Assembly (NCBI GenBank): GCA_946613765.1 | Contig: CAMOFW010000001.1 | Coordinates: 1 to 44,868 of the forward strand | DNA: 44,868 nt | Source: an uncultured Mycoplasmatota bacterium | Lineage (GTDB): Bacteria; Bacillota_I; Bacilli_A; RF39; UBA660 | Direction: 5' to 3' | Shown: positions 8,425 through 16,527 of the stretch, one piece after another | Layout of the letters: each line of letters begins with the position of its first letter | Numbering within the stretch: position 1 is the stretch's first letter | Notes under the pieces: generated by a model | Told to the model about the DNA's origin: nothing | Databases searched by the model: none | What the model saw: only the letters and a program-made list of their open reading frames with translations | Program-made: the position numbers and the translations under genes

Positions 8425-8781
8425 TTAAAATTCCAATCCGTTTTCTCTTGCAGCTTCAGCTAAAGCTTCAACACGTCCATGATATAGGTATCCACCTCTA
8501 TCAAAAACTACTTTTTTGATTTTAGCTTTTTTAGCTTTTTCAGCAATATCTTTTCCTACTAATTTAGCAGCTTCTACATTTCCACCATTTTTAATTTTTA
8601 GTTCTACAGAAGAAGAGCTAACTAAGGTATTACCTTTAGTATCATCGATAATTTGAGCAAATATATTTTCGTTTGATCTAAATACGTTTAATCTTGGCAT
8701 TTCAGCAGTACCAGAAACTTTATTTCTAACTCTTGAATGTCTTCTTAAACGTGCAACGTTATTTGATTCTTTCTTTATCAT
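8425..8781 (-). CDS. rplR: 50S ribosomal protein L18
   Basis: L18 binds 5S rRNA together with L5. The 118-aa product has the basic N-terminus RLRRHSRVRNKVSGTAEMPRL and the C-terminal DRGGYLYHGRVEALAEAARENGLEF. Its place between rplF and rpsE is canonical for the spc operon. Confidence 0.98.
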   Translation of the reverse strand: MIKKESNNVARLRRHSRVRNKVSGTAEMPRLNVFRSNENIFAQIIDDTKGNTLVSSSSVELKIKNGGNVEAAKLVGKDIAEKAKKAKIKKVVFDRGGYLYHGRVEALAEAARENGLEF

Positions 8782-8799
8782 AATCTTTTACCTCCTACC

Positions 8800-9339
8800 T
8801 TATTTAGCTGCTTTCTTACCAACTTTACGTCTAACGTATTCGCCTTTGTATCTTATACCTTTACCTTTGTATGGTTCTGGTGGTCTAATACCACGAAGCT
8901 TAGCAGCAAAGTCTGCAACTGATTTTTTAGAAATACCTGAAATTGAAATTTCAGTATTTGATGTTTGACTTACTTTTAAGTCTGCTGGAATTTCGATTTC
9001 TACTGGATGAGAGAAACCTGCAGTAATTCCAACTTTGTTACCTGCAACATTAAATCTGTAACCAACACCGATAGCTTCAAGATCTTTTGTATATCCATCT
9101 TTAACACCAATCATCATATTGTTGATTAATGAATTTGTTGTTCCATGTAATTGTTTTGTTGTTTTTAATTCATTTGGTCTAGTAGTGTATACTTGACCTT
9201 CTTTAACTTCAACTTTAATTGGTTCTTTAACAGTTAATGTTAATTCACCTTTAGGACCTTTAACTGTAACTAAATTACCATCAACGTTAACTTCAACGCC
9301 TTCAGCAACTTTTAATATTCTATTACCTATTCTACTCAT
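8800..9339 (-). CDS. rplF: 50S ribosomal protein L6
   Basis: L6 lies near the sarcin-ricin loop and the factor-binding site. It starts MSRIGNRILKVAEGV and ends with the conserved RPPEPYKGKGIRYKGEYVRRK motif followed by a lysine-rich tail. The length of 179 aa is normal. It is 17 nt downstream of rpsH. Confidence 0.98.
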   Translation of the reverse strand: MSRIGNRILKVAEGVEVNVDGNLVTVKGPKGELTLTVKEPIKVEVKEGQVYTTRPNELKTTKQLHGTTNSLINNMMIGVKDGYTKDLEAIGVGYRFNVAGNKVGITAGFSHPVEIEIPADLKVSQTSNTEISISGISKKSVADFAAKLRGIRPPEPYKGKGIRYKGEYVRRKVGKKAAK

Positions 9340-9356
9340 AACTTAGTTTCCTTAAC

Positions 9357-9752
9357 TTACCAAATGTAAGCAAGTACTTCACCTCCTAAATTATTTTCTC
9401 TAGCTTCTTTATCAGTCATTAATCCTTTTGAAGTTGATAATATAGCGATTCCAAGTCCGTTTAGAACACGAGGAACGTTATCAGCTTTAACATAAACTCT
9501 TAATCCAGATTTAGAAATTCTCTTTAAGCCAGTAATAACTCTTTCTTTCTTTTCTCCGTATTTTAAAGTAATGTTTAATTTATCACCATTAGTGTTTTTT
9601 TGATATTCGAAGTCTTCGATGAAACCTTCTCTCTTAAGAATTTCAGCAATTCCTAAATTGATTTTAGTTCCGATTACTTCAACATTATTATATTTCATAA
9701 CTAGAGCATTTCTCATTCTAGTTAGCATATCTGCAATACTATCATTTACCAT
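9357..9752 (-). CDS. rpsH: 30S ribosomal protein S8
   Basis: S8 binds helix 21 of 16S rRNA and is an early assembly protein. The 131-aa product begins MVNDSIADMLTRMRNA and ends with LSTSKGLMTDKEARENNLGGEVLAYIW, both diagnostic. In other bacteria S8 represses the spc operon; no S8-site mimic was searched for structurally here. It follows rpsN by 18 nt. Confidence 0.98.
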   Translation of the reverse strand: MVNDSIADMLTRMRNALVMKYNNVEVIGTKINLGIAEILKREGFIEDFEYQKNTNGDKLNITLKYGEKKERVITGLKRISKSGLRVYVKADNVPRVLNGLGIAILSTSKGLMTDKEARENNLGGEVLAYIW

Positions 9753-9770
9753 AACTTTGTTCCTCCTTTC

Positions 9771-9956
9771 CTACCAACTTGATTTTCTAACACCAGGAAT
9801 TTGTCCTTGATTTGCTAATTCTCTAAAGCAAATACGACATAATCCATATTTTCTAAGTACTCCGTGAGGTCTTCCACATCTGTTGCATCTTGTATATGCA
9901 CGAGTAGAGAACTTAGGAGTTCTTTGTTGTTTTACAACCATACTTTTCTTAGCCAT
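9771..9956 (-). CDS. rpsN: 30S ribosomal protein S14, type Z (zinc-binding)
   Basis: The short 61-aa form of S14, with four zinc cysteines arranged as CNRC and CRIC around RPHGVLRKYGL. This is the C+ version located in the spc operon of Firmicutes, between rplE and rpsH. It acts in assembly of the 30S head. Confidence 0.98.
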   Translation of the reverse strand: MAKKSMVVKQQRTPKFSTRAYTRCNRCGRPHGVLRKYGLCRICFRELANQGQIPGVRKSSW

Positions 9957-9970
9957 AATTTATATTCCTC

Positions 9971-10510
9971 CTACTTTCTAAATGGAAGTCCGAAAGCACT
10001 TAATAATGCTAGACCTTCTTCATTTGTTTTTGCAGTTGTAACAAATACGATATCCATACCGATTACTTGTAATACTGCATCATAATCTATTTCTGGGAAA
10101 ATTAATTGTTCTTTAACTCCTAGAGTATAGTTACCTTTTCCATCAAATGCAGTTTTAGAGATACCTCTAAAATCTCTTACACGTGGAAGAGCAATTCTAA
10201 CTAATTTTTCTAAGAAGTTGTACATATTTTCACCACGAAGTGTTACTTTACAACCAATTGATTGTCCTTCTCTAATTTTGAAACCAGCGATTGATTTCTT
10301 AGCTTTAGTAACTACAGCCTTTTGACCAGCGATAGCTTCTAAATCTTTAATAGCAGCTTCAATGTATTTTTCATCGTGTGCAGCTTCTCCTACACCCATG
10401 TTAATAACAATTTTTTCTAGTTTAGGAACTTCCATAACACTAGCATAATTAAATTGATCCATTAAAGATTTAGAGATTTCTTTATTATATTTTTCTTTTA
10501 ACATACTCAT
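9971..10510 (-). CDS. rplE: 50S ribosomal protein L5
   Basis: L5 binds 5S rRNA and contacts the P-site tRNA. The conserved parts are PKLEKIVINMGVGEA, GQKAVVTKAKKSIAGFKIREG and RDFRGISKTAFDGKGNYTLG. The length of 179 aa is standard. It sits between rplX and rpsN in the usual spc order. Confidence 0.98.
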   Translation of the reverse strand: MSMLKEKYNKEISKSLMDQFNYASVMEVPKLEKIVINMGVGEAAHDEKYIEAAIKDLEAIAGQKAVVTKAKKSIAGFKIREGQSIGCKVTLRGENMYNFLEKLVRIALPRVRDFRGISKTAFDGKGNYTLGVKEQLIFPEIDYDAVLQVIGMDIVFVTTAKTNEEGLALLSAFGLPFRK

Positions 10511-10527
10511 TTATAGTTCCTCCTAAC

Positions 10528-10830
10528 CTAGTTCTTTTTTGAAGCAGCTTTTTTAGCAGTAGCTTTCTTTTCTACTTTTGCTTCTTTAACTTCTTTTTTT
10601 GCTTCTTTAGCGTCAATTTTCTTAACGTTTGAAACATGAATTGGTGCTTCACTTTCGAAGATTCCACCAGCTTGATTCATTTGATTTGGCTTAGTGTTTC
10701 TCTTATGAATATTTACACCTTCAACGATAACTTTGTTTTCTTTCTTTAAAGTCTTTAAAACTTTACCTACACTATCTTTATATTGACCAGCGATTACTTT
10801 AACTTGATCTCCAACTTTAATCTTCATCAT
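10528..10830 (-). CDS. rplX: 50S ribosomal protein L24
   Basis: L24 initiates 50S assembly. It has a KOW motif at the N-terminus (KVGDQVKVIAGQYKDSVGKVLK) and VEGVNIHKRNTKPNQ. The last 28 residues are a low-complexity Lys/Ala/Glu tail that is not part of the fold. Two adjacent ATG codons are possible; the second (10827) is 6 nt from GGAGG and is better spaced than the first, so the true protein may be 99 aa. Confidence 0.96.
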   Translation of the reverse strand: MMKIKVGDQVKVIAGQYKDSVGKVLKTLKKENKVIVEGVNIHKRNTKPNQMNQAGGIFESEAPIHVSNVKKIDAKEAKKEVKEAKVEKKATAKKAASKKN

Positions 10831-10837
10831 ATACCTC

Positions 10838-11206
10838 CTATAATACTTCAGGTGCTAATGAGATGATCTTAGTGAAGTCTTTATCTCTAAGTTCTCTAGC
10901 AACTGGTCCTAAAACTCTAGTTCCAAGTGGAGTTTTATCGTCCTTAATTAATACACATGCATTATCGTCAAATTTAATATAAGAGCCATCTTTTCTTCTA
11001 ACGCCTTGTTTAGTTCTAACAATAACTGCTTTGCAAACTTTTCCTTCAGCAACATTACCATTAGGAATAGCTTTTTTAACTGTAACAGTTACGATATCAC
11101 CAATATTTCCATATTTAACTTTTGAGCCACCCATAACTCTAATTACTAGAACTTCTCTAGCTCCAGAGTTATCTGCAACTTTAAGTCTACTTTCTTGCAT
11201 TACCAT
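10838..11206 (-). CDS. rplN: 50S ribosomal protein L14
   Basis: L14 forms an intersubunit bridge and is the docking site of ribosome silencing factor. The 122-aa product has SRLKVADNSGAREVLVIRV and the C-terminal PLGTRVLGPVARELR. GGAGG lies seven bases before the first ATG. It follows rpsQ by 11 nt. Confidence 0.98.
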   Translation of the reverse strand: MVMQESRLKVADNSGAREVLVIRVMGGSKVKYGNIGDIVTVTVKKAIPNGNVAEGKVCKAVIVRTKQGVRRKDGSYIKFDDNACVLIKDDKTPLGTRVLGPVARELRDKDFTKIISLAPEVL

Positions 11207-11217
11207 AAGATTACCTC

Positions 11218-11487
11218 CTATAGAATTACAGCTTTTTCAACTACTTCAACTAAAACATATTTCTTAGTTTTAGAAATAGGTTTAGAAGCAGCGATTCTAA
11301 CTGTATCCCCTTCTTTAGCTACATTCTTTTCATCATGAGCTACATATTTTTTAGAGTATTTAACTCTTTTACCATAAAGTGGGTGATTTTTATATGTTTC
11401 TACTAAAACAGTAATAGTTTTGTCGTTTTTAGCAGATACAACTCTACCTACTAATTCTTGAGTTCTAACTTCTTTAGTATTAGCCAT
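11218..11487 (-). CDS. rpsQ: 30S ribosomal protein S17
   Basis: S17 is an early-binding OB-fold protein of the 30S body. The 89-aa product has LVGRVVSAKNDKTITVLVET and HPLYGKRVKYSKKYVAHDE. Its start overlaps the last base of rpmC, so the two are translationally coupled. Confidence 0.98.
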   Translation of the reverse strand: MANTKEVRTQELVGRVVSAKNDKTITVLVETYKNHPLYGKRVKYSKKYVAHDEKNVAKEGDTVRIAASKPISKTKKYVLVEVVEKAVIL

Positions 11488-11696
11488 TATTTATTCTCCT
11501 CACTTTCATTGATTTCTCTTTCTTTAAGAATTGTTAATGCTCTAGCAATTCCTTTTCTTAATTCGTTAATTTTTGAAGGTTTTTCTAAAGTACCAGTAGA
11601 TTTTTTAATTCTTAAATCTAATAATTCTTTTTTAGCTTCAGTAATTTTAGTTGTTAATTCTTCGTTACTTAATTTTCTTAAATCAGCAATTTTCAT
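11487..11696 (-). CDS. rpmC: 50S ribosomal protein L29
   Basis: L29 sits at the tunnel exit. The 69-aa helical hairpin has the family pattern LRKLSNEELTTKITEAKKELLDLR followed by NELRKGIARALTILKERE. It directly abuts rplP (no gap) and overlaps rpsQ by one base. Confidence 0.98.
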   Translation of the reverse strand: MKIADLRKLSNEELTTKITEAKKELLDLRIKKSTGTLEKPSKINELRKGIARALTILKEREINESEENK

Positions 11697-12110
11697 CTAC
11701 TTTTCCTCCTTCTTAACAAATTTACATTTAATTGGTAATTTATGAGATGCTAATCTTAAAGCTTCTCTTGCTTGTTCTTCAGTTACATCTCCAAGTTCAA
11801 ACATAATCTTACCTTTTTTAACAACAGCTACCCATTGTTCTACAGCACCTTTACCTTTACCTTGACGAGTTTCAAGAGGTTTTTTAGTTAGTGCTAAGTG
11901 TGGGAAAATGTTAATCCATAATTTTCCACCACGTTTTAATTGTCTTGAAATAGCTACACGAGCTGCTTCAATTTGGCGAGCAGTAATCCATGCTCCTTCT
12001 TTAGCTTGAAGTCCATAAACTCCAAAGTGAAGTTCTGTATTACCTTTTGCATGACCATCATATGTTAATCTATGTGGTTTTCTATATTTAGTTCTTTTTG
12101 GCATTAACAT
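11697..12110 (-). CDS. rplP: 50S ribosomal protein L16
   Basis: L16 helps form the A-site region of the 50S subunit. I chose the start at 12110 (MLMPKRTKYRKPHRL, 137 aa): it matches the family N-terminus and lies nine bases after GGGAG. The upstream ATG at 12119 overlaps that Shine-Dalgarno. The gene overlaps the end of rpsC by 23 nt. Typical stretches are ITARQIEAARVAISR and the basic WINIFPHLALTKKP. Confidence 0.96.
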   Translation of the reverse strand: MLMPKRTKYRKPHRLTYDGHAKGNTELHFGVYGLQAKEGAWITARQIEAARVAISRQLKRGGKLWINIFPHLALTKKPLETRQGKGKGAVEQWVAVVKKGKIMFELGDVTEEQAREALRLASHKLPIKCKFVKKEEK

Positions 12111-12771
12111 TTTGGTCATCTCCCTTCTTTACTTGTTTATTAGAAAGAATTTCGCCTTTATAAATCCATACTTTAACTCCGATGATTCCGTATGTAGTTA
12201 ATGCTTCAGCAGTACCATAATCAATGTCTGCTCTAACTGTATGAAGTGGAACAGTACCTTCAGTGTAATGTTCACCTCTAGCCATTTCAGCACCACCAAC
12301 ACGTCCTGAAACTAATGTTTTAACACCTTTAGCTCCAGCTTTCATTGCATTTCTTATAGCTCTCTTTTGTACAGTTCTATAATTTCCTCTTGCTTCGATT
12401 TGTAAAGCAATTGAGTTTGCAACGATTTGTGCGTTAAGGTCTGGGTTCTTAACTTCAACGATTGATACATAAATATCTTCGTTTACTAATTTCTTTAATT
12501 CATTTCTTAATTTTTCGATATCTTCTCCACCTTTACCGATTACGATACCAGGTTTAGAAGTATTGATAGTAACATTACATTTACCATCTTTATTTCTTTC
12601 AATAATAATTGAGGCTAAAGAAGCTTCTCTTAACTTCTTATTTAAATATTTTCTAATTTTAATATCATGGTCTAAATATTTAGCAAAATCTTTGTTTCCT
12701 GCCATCCATCTAGAATCCCAATCTTTATTAACACCGATTCTAAAACCGATTGGATTAATCTTTTGTCCCAT
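12088..12771 (-). CDS. rpsC: 30S ribosomal protein S3
   Basis: S3 lines the mRNA entry tunnel and has helicase-assisting activity. The N-terminus (MGQKINPIGFRIGVNKDWDS) and the KH domain with IVIGKGGEDIEKLR are clear, as is the C-terminal GRVGGAEMARGEHYTEGTVPLHT. The length of 227 aa is typical. It overlaps rplV by 1 nt upstream and rplP downstream. Confidence 0.98.
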   Translation of the reverse strand: MGQKINPIGFRIGVNKDWDSRWMAGNKDFAKYLDHDIKIRKYLNKKLREASLASIIIERNKDGKCNVTINTSKPGIVIGKGGEDIEKLRNELKKLVNEDIYVSIVEVKNPDLNAQIVANSIALQIEARGNYRTVQKRAIRNAMKAGAKGVKTLVSGRVGGAEMARGEHYTEGTVPLHTVRADIDYGTAEALTTYGIIGVKVWIYKGEILSNKQVKKGDDQNVNAKKN

Positions 12772-13118
12772 TATTTAGCCTCCTTTTTTCCATCGCTAAC
12801 TTTAACAACGATGTGACTTGTTCTATGATCTGATCTGTCAATTCTTGATCTACTTCCAAATCTAATTTTCTTTCTAACTGGACCTGGATTGATAAAGCAT
12901 TCAGAGATAACTAAATCAGATTCTTTAGCTTTATTATTATTAACAGCATTAGCAGCAGCTGAATTTAAAACTTTTAAAATCATTCTACTAGCTTTAGTAT
13001 TTGTATTAATTAAAATACCTCTAGCTGCTTCAACAGATTTTCCTCTAACTAAATCTAAAGTTAATCTAGCTTGACGAGGTTTTAAATCTGCATTTTTATG
13101 AATTGCATATGTTTCCAT
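12771..13118 (-). CDS. rplV: 50S ribosomal protein L22
   Basis: L22 lines the exit tunnel with a long beta-hairpin. The 115-aa product shows KPRQARLTLDLVRGKSVEAARGIL and the hairpin region RFGSRSRIDRSDHRTSHI, which holds the tunnel tip. It lies 12 nt after rpsS and overlaps rpsC by one base. Confidence 0.98.
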   Translation of the reverse strand: METYAIHKNADLKPRQARLTLDLVRGKSVEAARGILINTNTKASRMILKVLNSAAANAVNNNKAKESDLVISECFINPGPVRKKIRFGSRSRIDRSDHRTSHIVVKVSDGKKEAK

Positions 13119-13130
13119 TTAGTTTACCTC

Positions 13131-13409
13131 CTACTTCTTACCTTGTTTATCTGCTCCACCGTGTCCATTGAACTTACGAGTTAGAGCGAATTCTCCTAAT
13201 TTATGTCCAACCATATCTTCTGTAACATAAACTGGAATAAATTCTTTACCGTTATGAACAGCAATAGTATGTCCAACGAAATCAGGGAAAATTGTTGATC
13301 TACGAGACCAAGTTTTTACAACTTCTTTTTTATTATTCTTATTTAATTCTTGAACTTTCTTTAAAAGTCTATCGAATACATAAGGACCTTTTTTTAAACT
13401 TCTAGCCAT
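13131..13409 (-). CDS. rpsS: 30S ribosomal protein S19
   Basis: S19 works with S13 in the 30S head. The 92-aa product begins ARSLKKGPYVFDRLLKK and contains WSRRSTIFPDFVGHTIAVHNGK and GHKLGEFALTRKF. Position between rplB and rplV is canonical. Confidence 0.98.
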   Translation of the reverse strand: MARSLKKGPYVFDRLLKKVQELNKNNKKEVVKTWSRRSTIFPDFVGHTIAVHNGKEFIPVYVTEDMVGHKLGEFALTRKFNGHGGADKQGKK

Positions 13410-13422
13410 AATCTATTGCCTC

Positions 13423-14250
13423 CTACTTTCTTCTACTAACAATAAGCTTGTTAGATGCTTTCTTAGATTTTCTAGTCTTAAGACCAAGTGCTGGTTTACC
13501 CCAAGGTGTCATTGGTGCTTTTCTACCGATAGGTGCTCTACCTTCACCACCACCATGTGGGTGATCATTAGGGTTCATTACAGAACCACGGTTAGTTGGT
13601 TTAATACCCATATGTCTTGTTCTACCAGCTTTACCTAAGTTAACAAGTTCATAATCTTCATTTCCAACTTCACCAATAGTAGCCATACAAACTCCAAGAA
13701 TCTTTCTAGTTTCTCCAGATTGTAATCTTACCATTACGTATTTGTCTTCACGTCCTAAAATTTGAACGCTAGTTCCTGCAGATCTTGCAATTGCAGCACC
13801 TTTACCAGGAACAAGTTCAACACAGTGAACTACTGTACCAACAGGGATATTTTGTAAAGGTAATGCATTACCAACCTTAATATCAGCCTTTGGACCATTT
13901 TCAATTATAGCTCCAACTTCTAAATTTTTAGGAGCGATAATATATCTCTTTTCACCATCTTTATAAGAAATAAGAGCGATATTTGCATTTCTGTTTGGAT
14001 CGTATTCAATTGAAACAACCTTACCAGTTATACCAGTTTTATTTCTTCTAAAGTCGATAACTCTATATTTTTGTTTAGCGCCACCACCAATGTGTCTAAC
14101 TGTTAATTTACCAGAGTTATTTCTACCACCAGTTTTAGTTTTCTTAACTAATAGTGATTTTTCTGGAGCTTTTTTAGTTAGAGTTTCATTAGCTAGTGTA
14201 CTCATACCTCTACGTCCATTAGTAGTAGGTTTAAATTTCTTAACTGCCAT
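13423..14250 (-). CDS. rplB: 50S ribosomal protein L2
   Basis: L2 is a primary 23S rRNA-binding protein needed for subunit association and peptidyl-transferase function. The 275-aa product includes GRNNSGKLTVRHIGGGAKQ, AGTSVQILGREDKYVMVRL and the C-terminal PHGGGEGRAPIGRK with the conserved histidine. It lies 19 nt after rplW. Confidence 0.98.
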   Translation of the reverse strand: MAVKKFKPTTNGRRGMSTLANETLTKKAPEKSLLVKKTKTGGRNNSGKLTVRHIGGGAKQKYRVIDFRRNKTGITGKVVSIEYDPNRNANIALISYKDGEKRYIIAPKNLEVGAIIENGPKADIKVGNALPLQNIPVGTVVHCVELVPGKGAAIARSAGTSVQILGREDKYVMVRLQSGETRKILGVCMATIGEVGNEDYELVNLGKAGRTRHMGIKPTNRGSVMNPNDHPHGGGEGRAPIGRKAPMTPWGKPALGLKTRKSKKASNKLIVSRRK

Positions 14251-14269
14251 AATTATTCACTCTTCCTTC

Positions 14270-14545
14270 CTATAGATTAATTTGTTGTCCGTCTTTTAAT
14301 GTAACAACGGCTTTCTTATAAGTTTTAGTTGTACCAGTATATCTTCCAACTCTTTTACTTTTTGCTTTAGTGTTTAATGTATTTACAGATGCAACTTTAA
14401 CACCAAAAGTCTTTTCAACTGCATCTTTAATTTGAATTTTGTTAGCACTTTTAGCTACTTTGAAAGTATAAATACCTTTTTCTGCATTAGCAGCACTTTT
14501 TTCAGTAACAACTACTTCTTCAATAACGTCTGTATAATTTTTCAT
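14270..14545 (-). CDS. rplW: 50S ribosomal protein L23
   Basis: L23 sits at the tunnel exit and is the docking site for trigger factor and SRP. The 91-aa product has VVTEKSAANAEKGIYTFKVAKSANKIQIK and RVGRYTGTTKTYKKAVVTL. Its first base overlaps the last base of rplD, so the pair is translationally coupled. Confidence 0.97.
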   Translation of the reverse strand: MKNYTDVIEEVVVTEKSAANAEKGIYTFKVAKSANKIQIKDAVEKTFGVKVASVNTLNTKAKSKRVGRYTGTTKTYKKAVVTLKDGQQINL

Positions 14546-15174
14546 TATTTAAGTGCCTCCTCTACTTCATTAATAGCAGCTTCTTCAAATACAACTGTAT
14601 TTGCATTGATTAAATCATAACAATTTAATTCATCTGACATAAGAACATAAGCATAACCTAAGTTTCTAGTAGCCATGTATAAATTTTCAACATCACTTGT
14701 AGTTGAAGCTACAAATAATATTTTTCCATTTAATTTCATGCTTTCTACCATTGCTTTAATGTCTTTAGTCTTAATTGATTTAATTGTTAATGAATCAACT
14801 ACTACTATTTCTTTATCATTTGCTTTATGAGTTAAAGCTGATTTAAGAGCTAAAACTCTTTCTTTCTTATTAATTTTGAAAGCGTAATTTCTTGGTTGTA
14901 CTCCACCAGCGATTCCGCCACCAACCCATTGAGTTGCTCTAGTAGAACCTTGACGAGCACGTCCTGTTCCTTTTTGTCTCCAAGGTTTTCTTCCACCACC
15001 AGATACTTCTGATCTAGTTTTAGTTTTAGCTGTACCTTGTCTAGATGCTTTTAATTGTAAATCGATAGCTTTCTTTAAAACTACGTCATTTACTTCTACA
15101 CCAAATACTTCTTTATTTAATGTAATATCTTTAGTTACTTCATTTTTTAAATTTTTAACTTCTACTTTTGCCAT
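14545..15174 (-). CDS. rplD: 50S ribosomal protein L4
   Basis: L4 binds 23S rRNA and extends a loop into the exit tunnel. The conserved loop region reads GGGRKPWRQKGTGRARQGS, followed by RATQWVGGG. The length of 209 aa is normal. In enterobacteria L4 represses the S10 operon through the leader; whether it acts on the leader at 16305-16445 here is unknown. Confidence 0.98.
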   Translation of the reverse strand: MAKVEVKNLKNEVTKDITLNKEVFGVEVNDVVLKKAIDLQLKASRQGTAKTKTRSEVSGGGRKPWRQKGTGRARQGSTRATQWVGGGIAGGVQPRNYAFKINKKERVLALKSALTHKANDKEIVVVDSLTIKSIKTKDIKAMVESMKLNGKILFVASTTSDVENLYMATRNLGYAYVLMSDELNCYDLINANTVVFEEAAINEVEEALK

Positions 15175-15197
15175 AATAAGTCACCTTTAATCAAGAA

Positions 15198-15968
15198 TTA
15201 TTCTTGAGTTCCTTCCTCAGCTTTAGTTTCAGTTTCAACTGTTTCTTCTACTGGAGCTTCAGTTGTTTCAACAACTTCATCAACTACAGTTTCTTCAACT
15301 GGAGTTTCTTCTTCGTAAGAAACTAATTCAATGTTTTCTTTCTTTCTTGAATTCTTAACAGCTGATTTAATTAAAACTAAAGATTGTTTAGCACCTGGAA
15401 CATTTCCACTTACTAAAATGTAATTGTCTGTTAGGTTAACGTCAACAATTTCTAAATTTTGGATAGTAACTGTTGCATCTCCCATATGTCCTGGTAATTT
15501 CTTACCTGGAATAACTCTCATTGGTCTCATTGTACCTAAAGAACCAACTCTTCTGTGGTATCTTGAACCGTGAGTATCTGGACCTGAATGTTGTCCATAT
15601 CTTTTAATAACACCTTGTGTTCCTTTACCTTTTGAAGTACCAGTAACATCTACTACTTCTCCAACTTCAAAGATATCTGCTTTGATAGTATCACCTAAGC
15701 TATATGTTCCTTCAAAGTTTCTAATTTCTTTTAAGAAGCGCTTAGGGTTTGTATTAGCTTTCTTAGCATGACCAATACTTGCTTTAGTGGCATTTTTTTC
15801 TTTTTTGTCACAAACGCCTAATTGAATAGCATTGTAACCATCAGTTTCAACAGTCTTAACTTGAGTAACTGTATTAGGTTCAACTTCAATTACTGTGACA
15901 GGAATAACTTTACCGTCTTTAGTGAAAACTTCAGTCATTCCAACTTTTCTTCCTAAGATTCCTTTCAT
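15198..15968 (-). CDS. rplC: 50S ribosomal protein L3 with an acidic C-terminal extension
   Basis: L3 is an early-assembly 50S protein near the peptidyl-transferase centre. Residues 1 to about 210 are the normal protein (MKGILGRKVGMTEVF; GTQGVIKRYGQHSGPDTHGSRYHR). The last 40 or so residues form a low-complexity tail of Glu, Thr and Val repeating VEETV-like units, which is not part of standard L3 (about 205-210 aa). The tail is in frame and no sequence error is evident. It lies 30 nt after rpsJ and 23 nt before rplD. Confidence 0.97.
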   Translation of the reverse strand: MKGILGRKVGMTEVFTKDGKVIPVTVIEVEPNTVTQVKTVETDGYNAIQLGVCDKKEKNATKASIGHAKKANTNPKRFLKEIRNFEGTYSLGDTIKADIFEVGEVVDVTGTSKGKGTQGVIKRYGQHSGPDTHGSRYHRRVGSLGTMRPMRVIPGKKLPGHMGDATVTIQNLEIVDVNLTDNYILVSGNVPGAKQSLVLIKSAVKNSRKKENIELVSYEEETPVEETVVDEVVETTEAPVEETVETETKAEEGTQE

Positions 15969-15998
15969 AATAATTTTTCCTTTCCTTATTTAATATAA

Positions 15999-16304
15999 TT
16001 ACTTAATATTGATACTTACACCACTAGGAATATCAACATGTGATAAAGCCTCAATAGTTTCTTTACTAGGGTTTTTAATATCGATTAATCTCTTATGAGT
16101 TCTGCTTTCGAATTGTTCTCTGGCATCTTTGTATTTGTGTACAGCTCTAAGTACTGTAATCTTTTCGATTTCAGTAGGTAGAGGAATTGGACCAGAAATT
16201 TCTCCCCCAGTTCTTTTAACAGTTTCGCAAATCTTTGCTGCAGCTAAATCAACTAATCTGTGATCATAGCTCTTTAAGTTAATACGAACTTTGTTATTTG
16301 ACAT
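15999..16304 (-). CDS. rpsJ: 30S ribosomal protein S10
   Basis: S10 is a 30S head protein and the NusE partner in antitermination. The 101-aa product has RINLKSYDHRLVDLAAAKI, SGPIPLPTEIEKITVLRA and SRTHKRLIDI. It is the first gene of the super-operon, preceded by GGAGG, a structured leader of about 140 nt and a promoter at 16451-16480. Confidence 0.98.
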   Translation of the reverse strand: MSNNKVRINLKSYDHRLVDLAAAKICETVKRTGGEISGPIPLPTEIEKITVLRAVHKYKDAREQFESRTHKRLIDIKNPSKETIEALSHVDIPSGVSINIK

Positions 16305-16445
16305 AATAATGTCCTCCTTTCGCCTATATCTAGTATAGACTTGCTCCGTAATGAATTACCTGACATTTCAACAAGTTTGTTTAAATTTTATTTAACAACC
16401 TCGCCTAGTGTGTCAGCAACCTCACACATCCTCGCAGTCATACGT
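16305..16445 (-). ncRNA. Candidate structured 5' leader of the S10-spc-alpha operon
   Basis: About 140 nt lie between the predicted transcription start (near 16444) and the rpsJ ATG. The minus-strand transcript contains a hairpin GTGTG...CACAC (plus 16408-16412 with 16423-16427), a short hairpin GTAA-TTCA-TTAC inside a larger ACTTG...CAAGT pairing, and three near-copies of a nine-base motif (plus CAACCTCGC 16396-16404, CAACCTCAC 16417-16425, CATCCTCGC 16427-16435). An autoregulatory ribosomal-protein site is likely by analogy only; I do not recognise a named leader family. Confidence 0.45.
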
Positions 16446-16450
16446 ATATA

Positions 16451-16480
16451 AGTTTATCATAAATATGTGCTAAAAATCAA
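16451..16480 (-). promoter_or_regulatory. Promoter of the S10-spc-alpha super-operon
   Basis: On the minus strand, -35 TTGATT (plus 16475-16480), 18-bp spacer and -10 TAAACT (plus 16451-16456) preceded by TGA, an extended -10. The upstream gene's terminator ends about 22 bp further up. An AT-rich stretch lies upstream of the -35. Confidence 0.7.
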
Positions 16481-16496
16481 GTATAATTTTTATTTT

Positions 16497-16504
16497 TTCG
16501 ACAA
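16497..16504 (-). promoter_or_regulatory. Match to the Spo0A (0A) box upstream of the S10 promoter
   Basis: The minus strand reads TTGTCGAA, identical to the Spo0A box consensus, 17 bp upstream of the S10 promoter -35 and at the end of the preceding terminator T-tract. A 7-base core match is expected several times by chance in this window, so function is uncertain. Confidence 0.25.
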
Positions 16505-16527
16505 AAAAAGAAACAGTTATCTGTTTC
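16503..16527 (-). terminator. Intrinsic terminator of the 239-aa gene
   Basis: A 7-bp stem (16510-16516 with 16521-16527) has a 4-nt loop containing the gene's TAA stop codon, followed on the minus strand by seven T residues. Confidence 0.85.

Noticed and set aside
16388..16441. A 17-codon frame in the S10 leader starting at ATG 16441
   Set aside because: It has no Shine-Dalgarno and begins almost at the transcription start. I do not list it as a gene, but it is mentioned with the leader.
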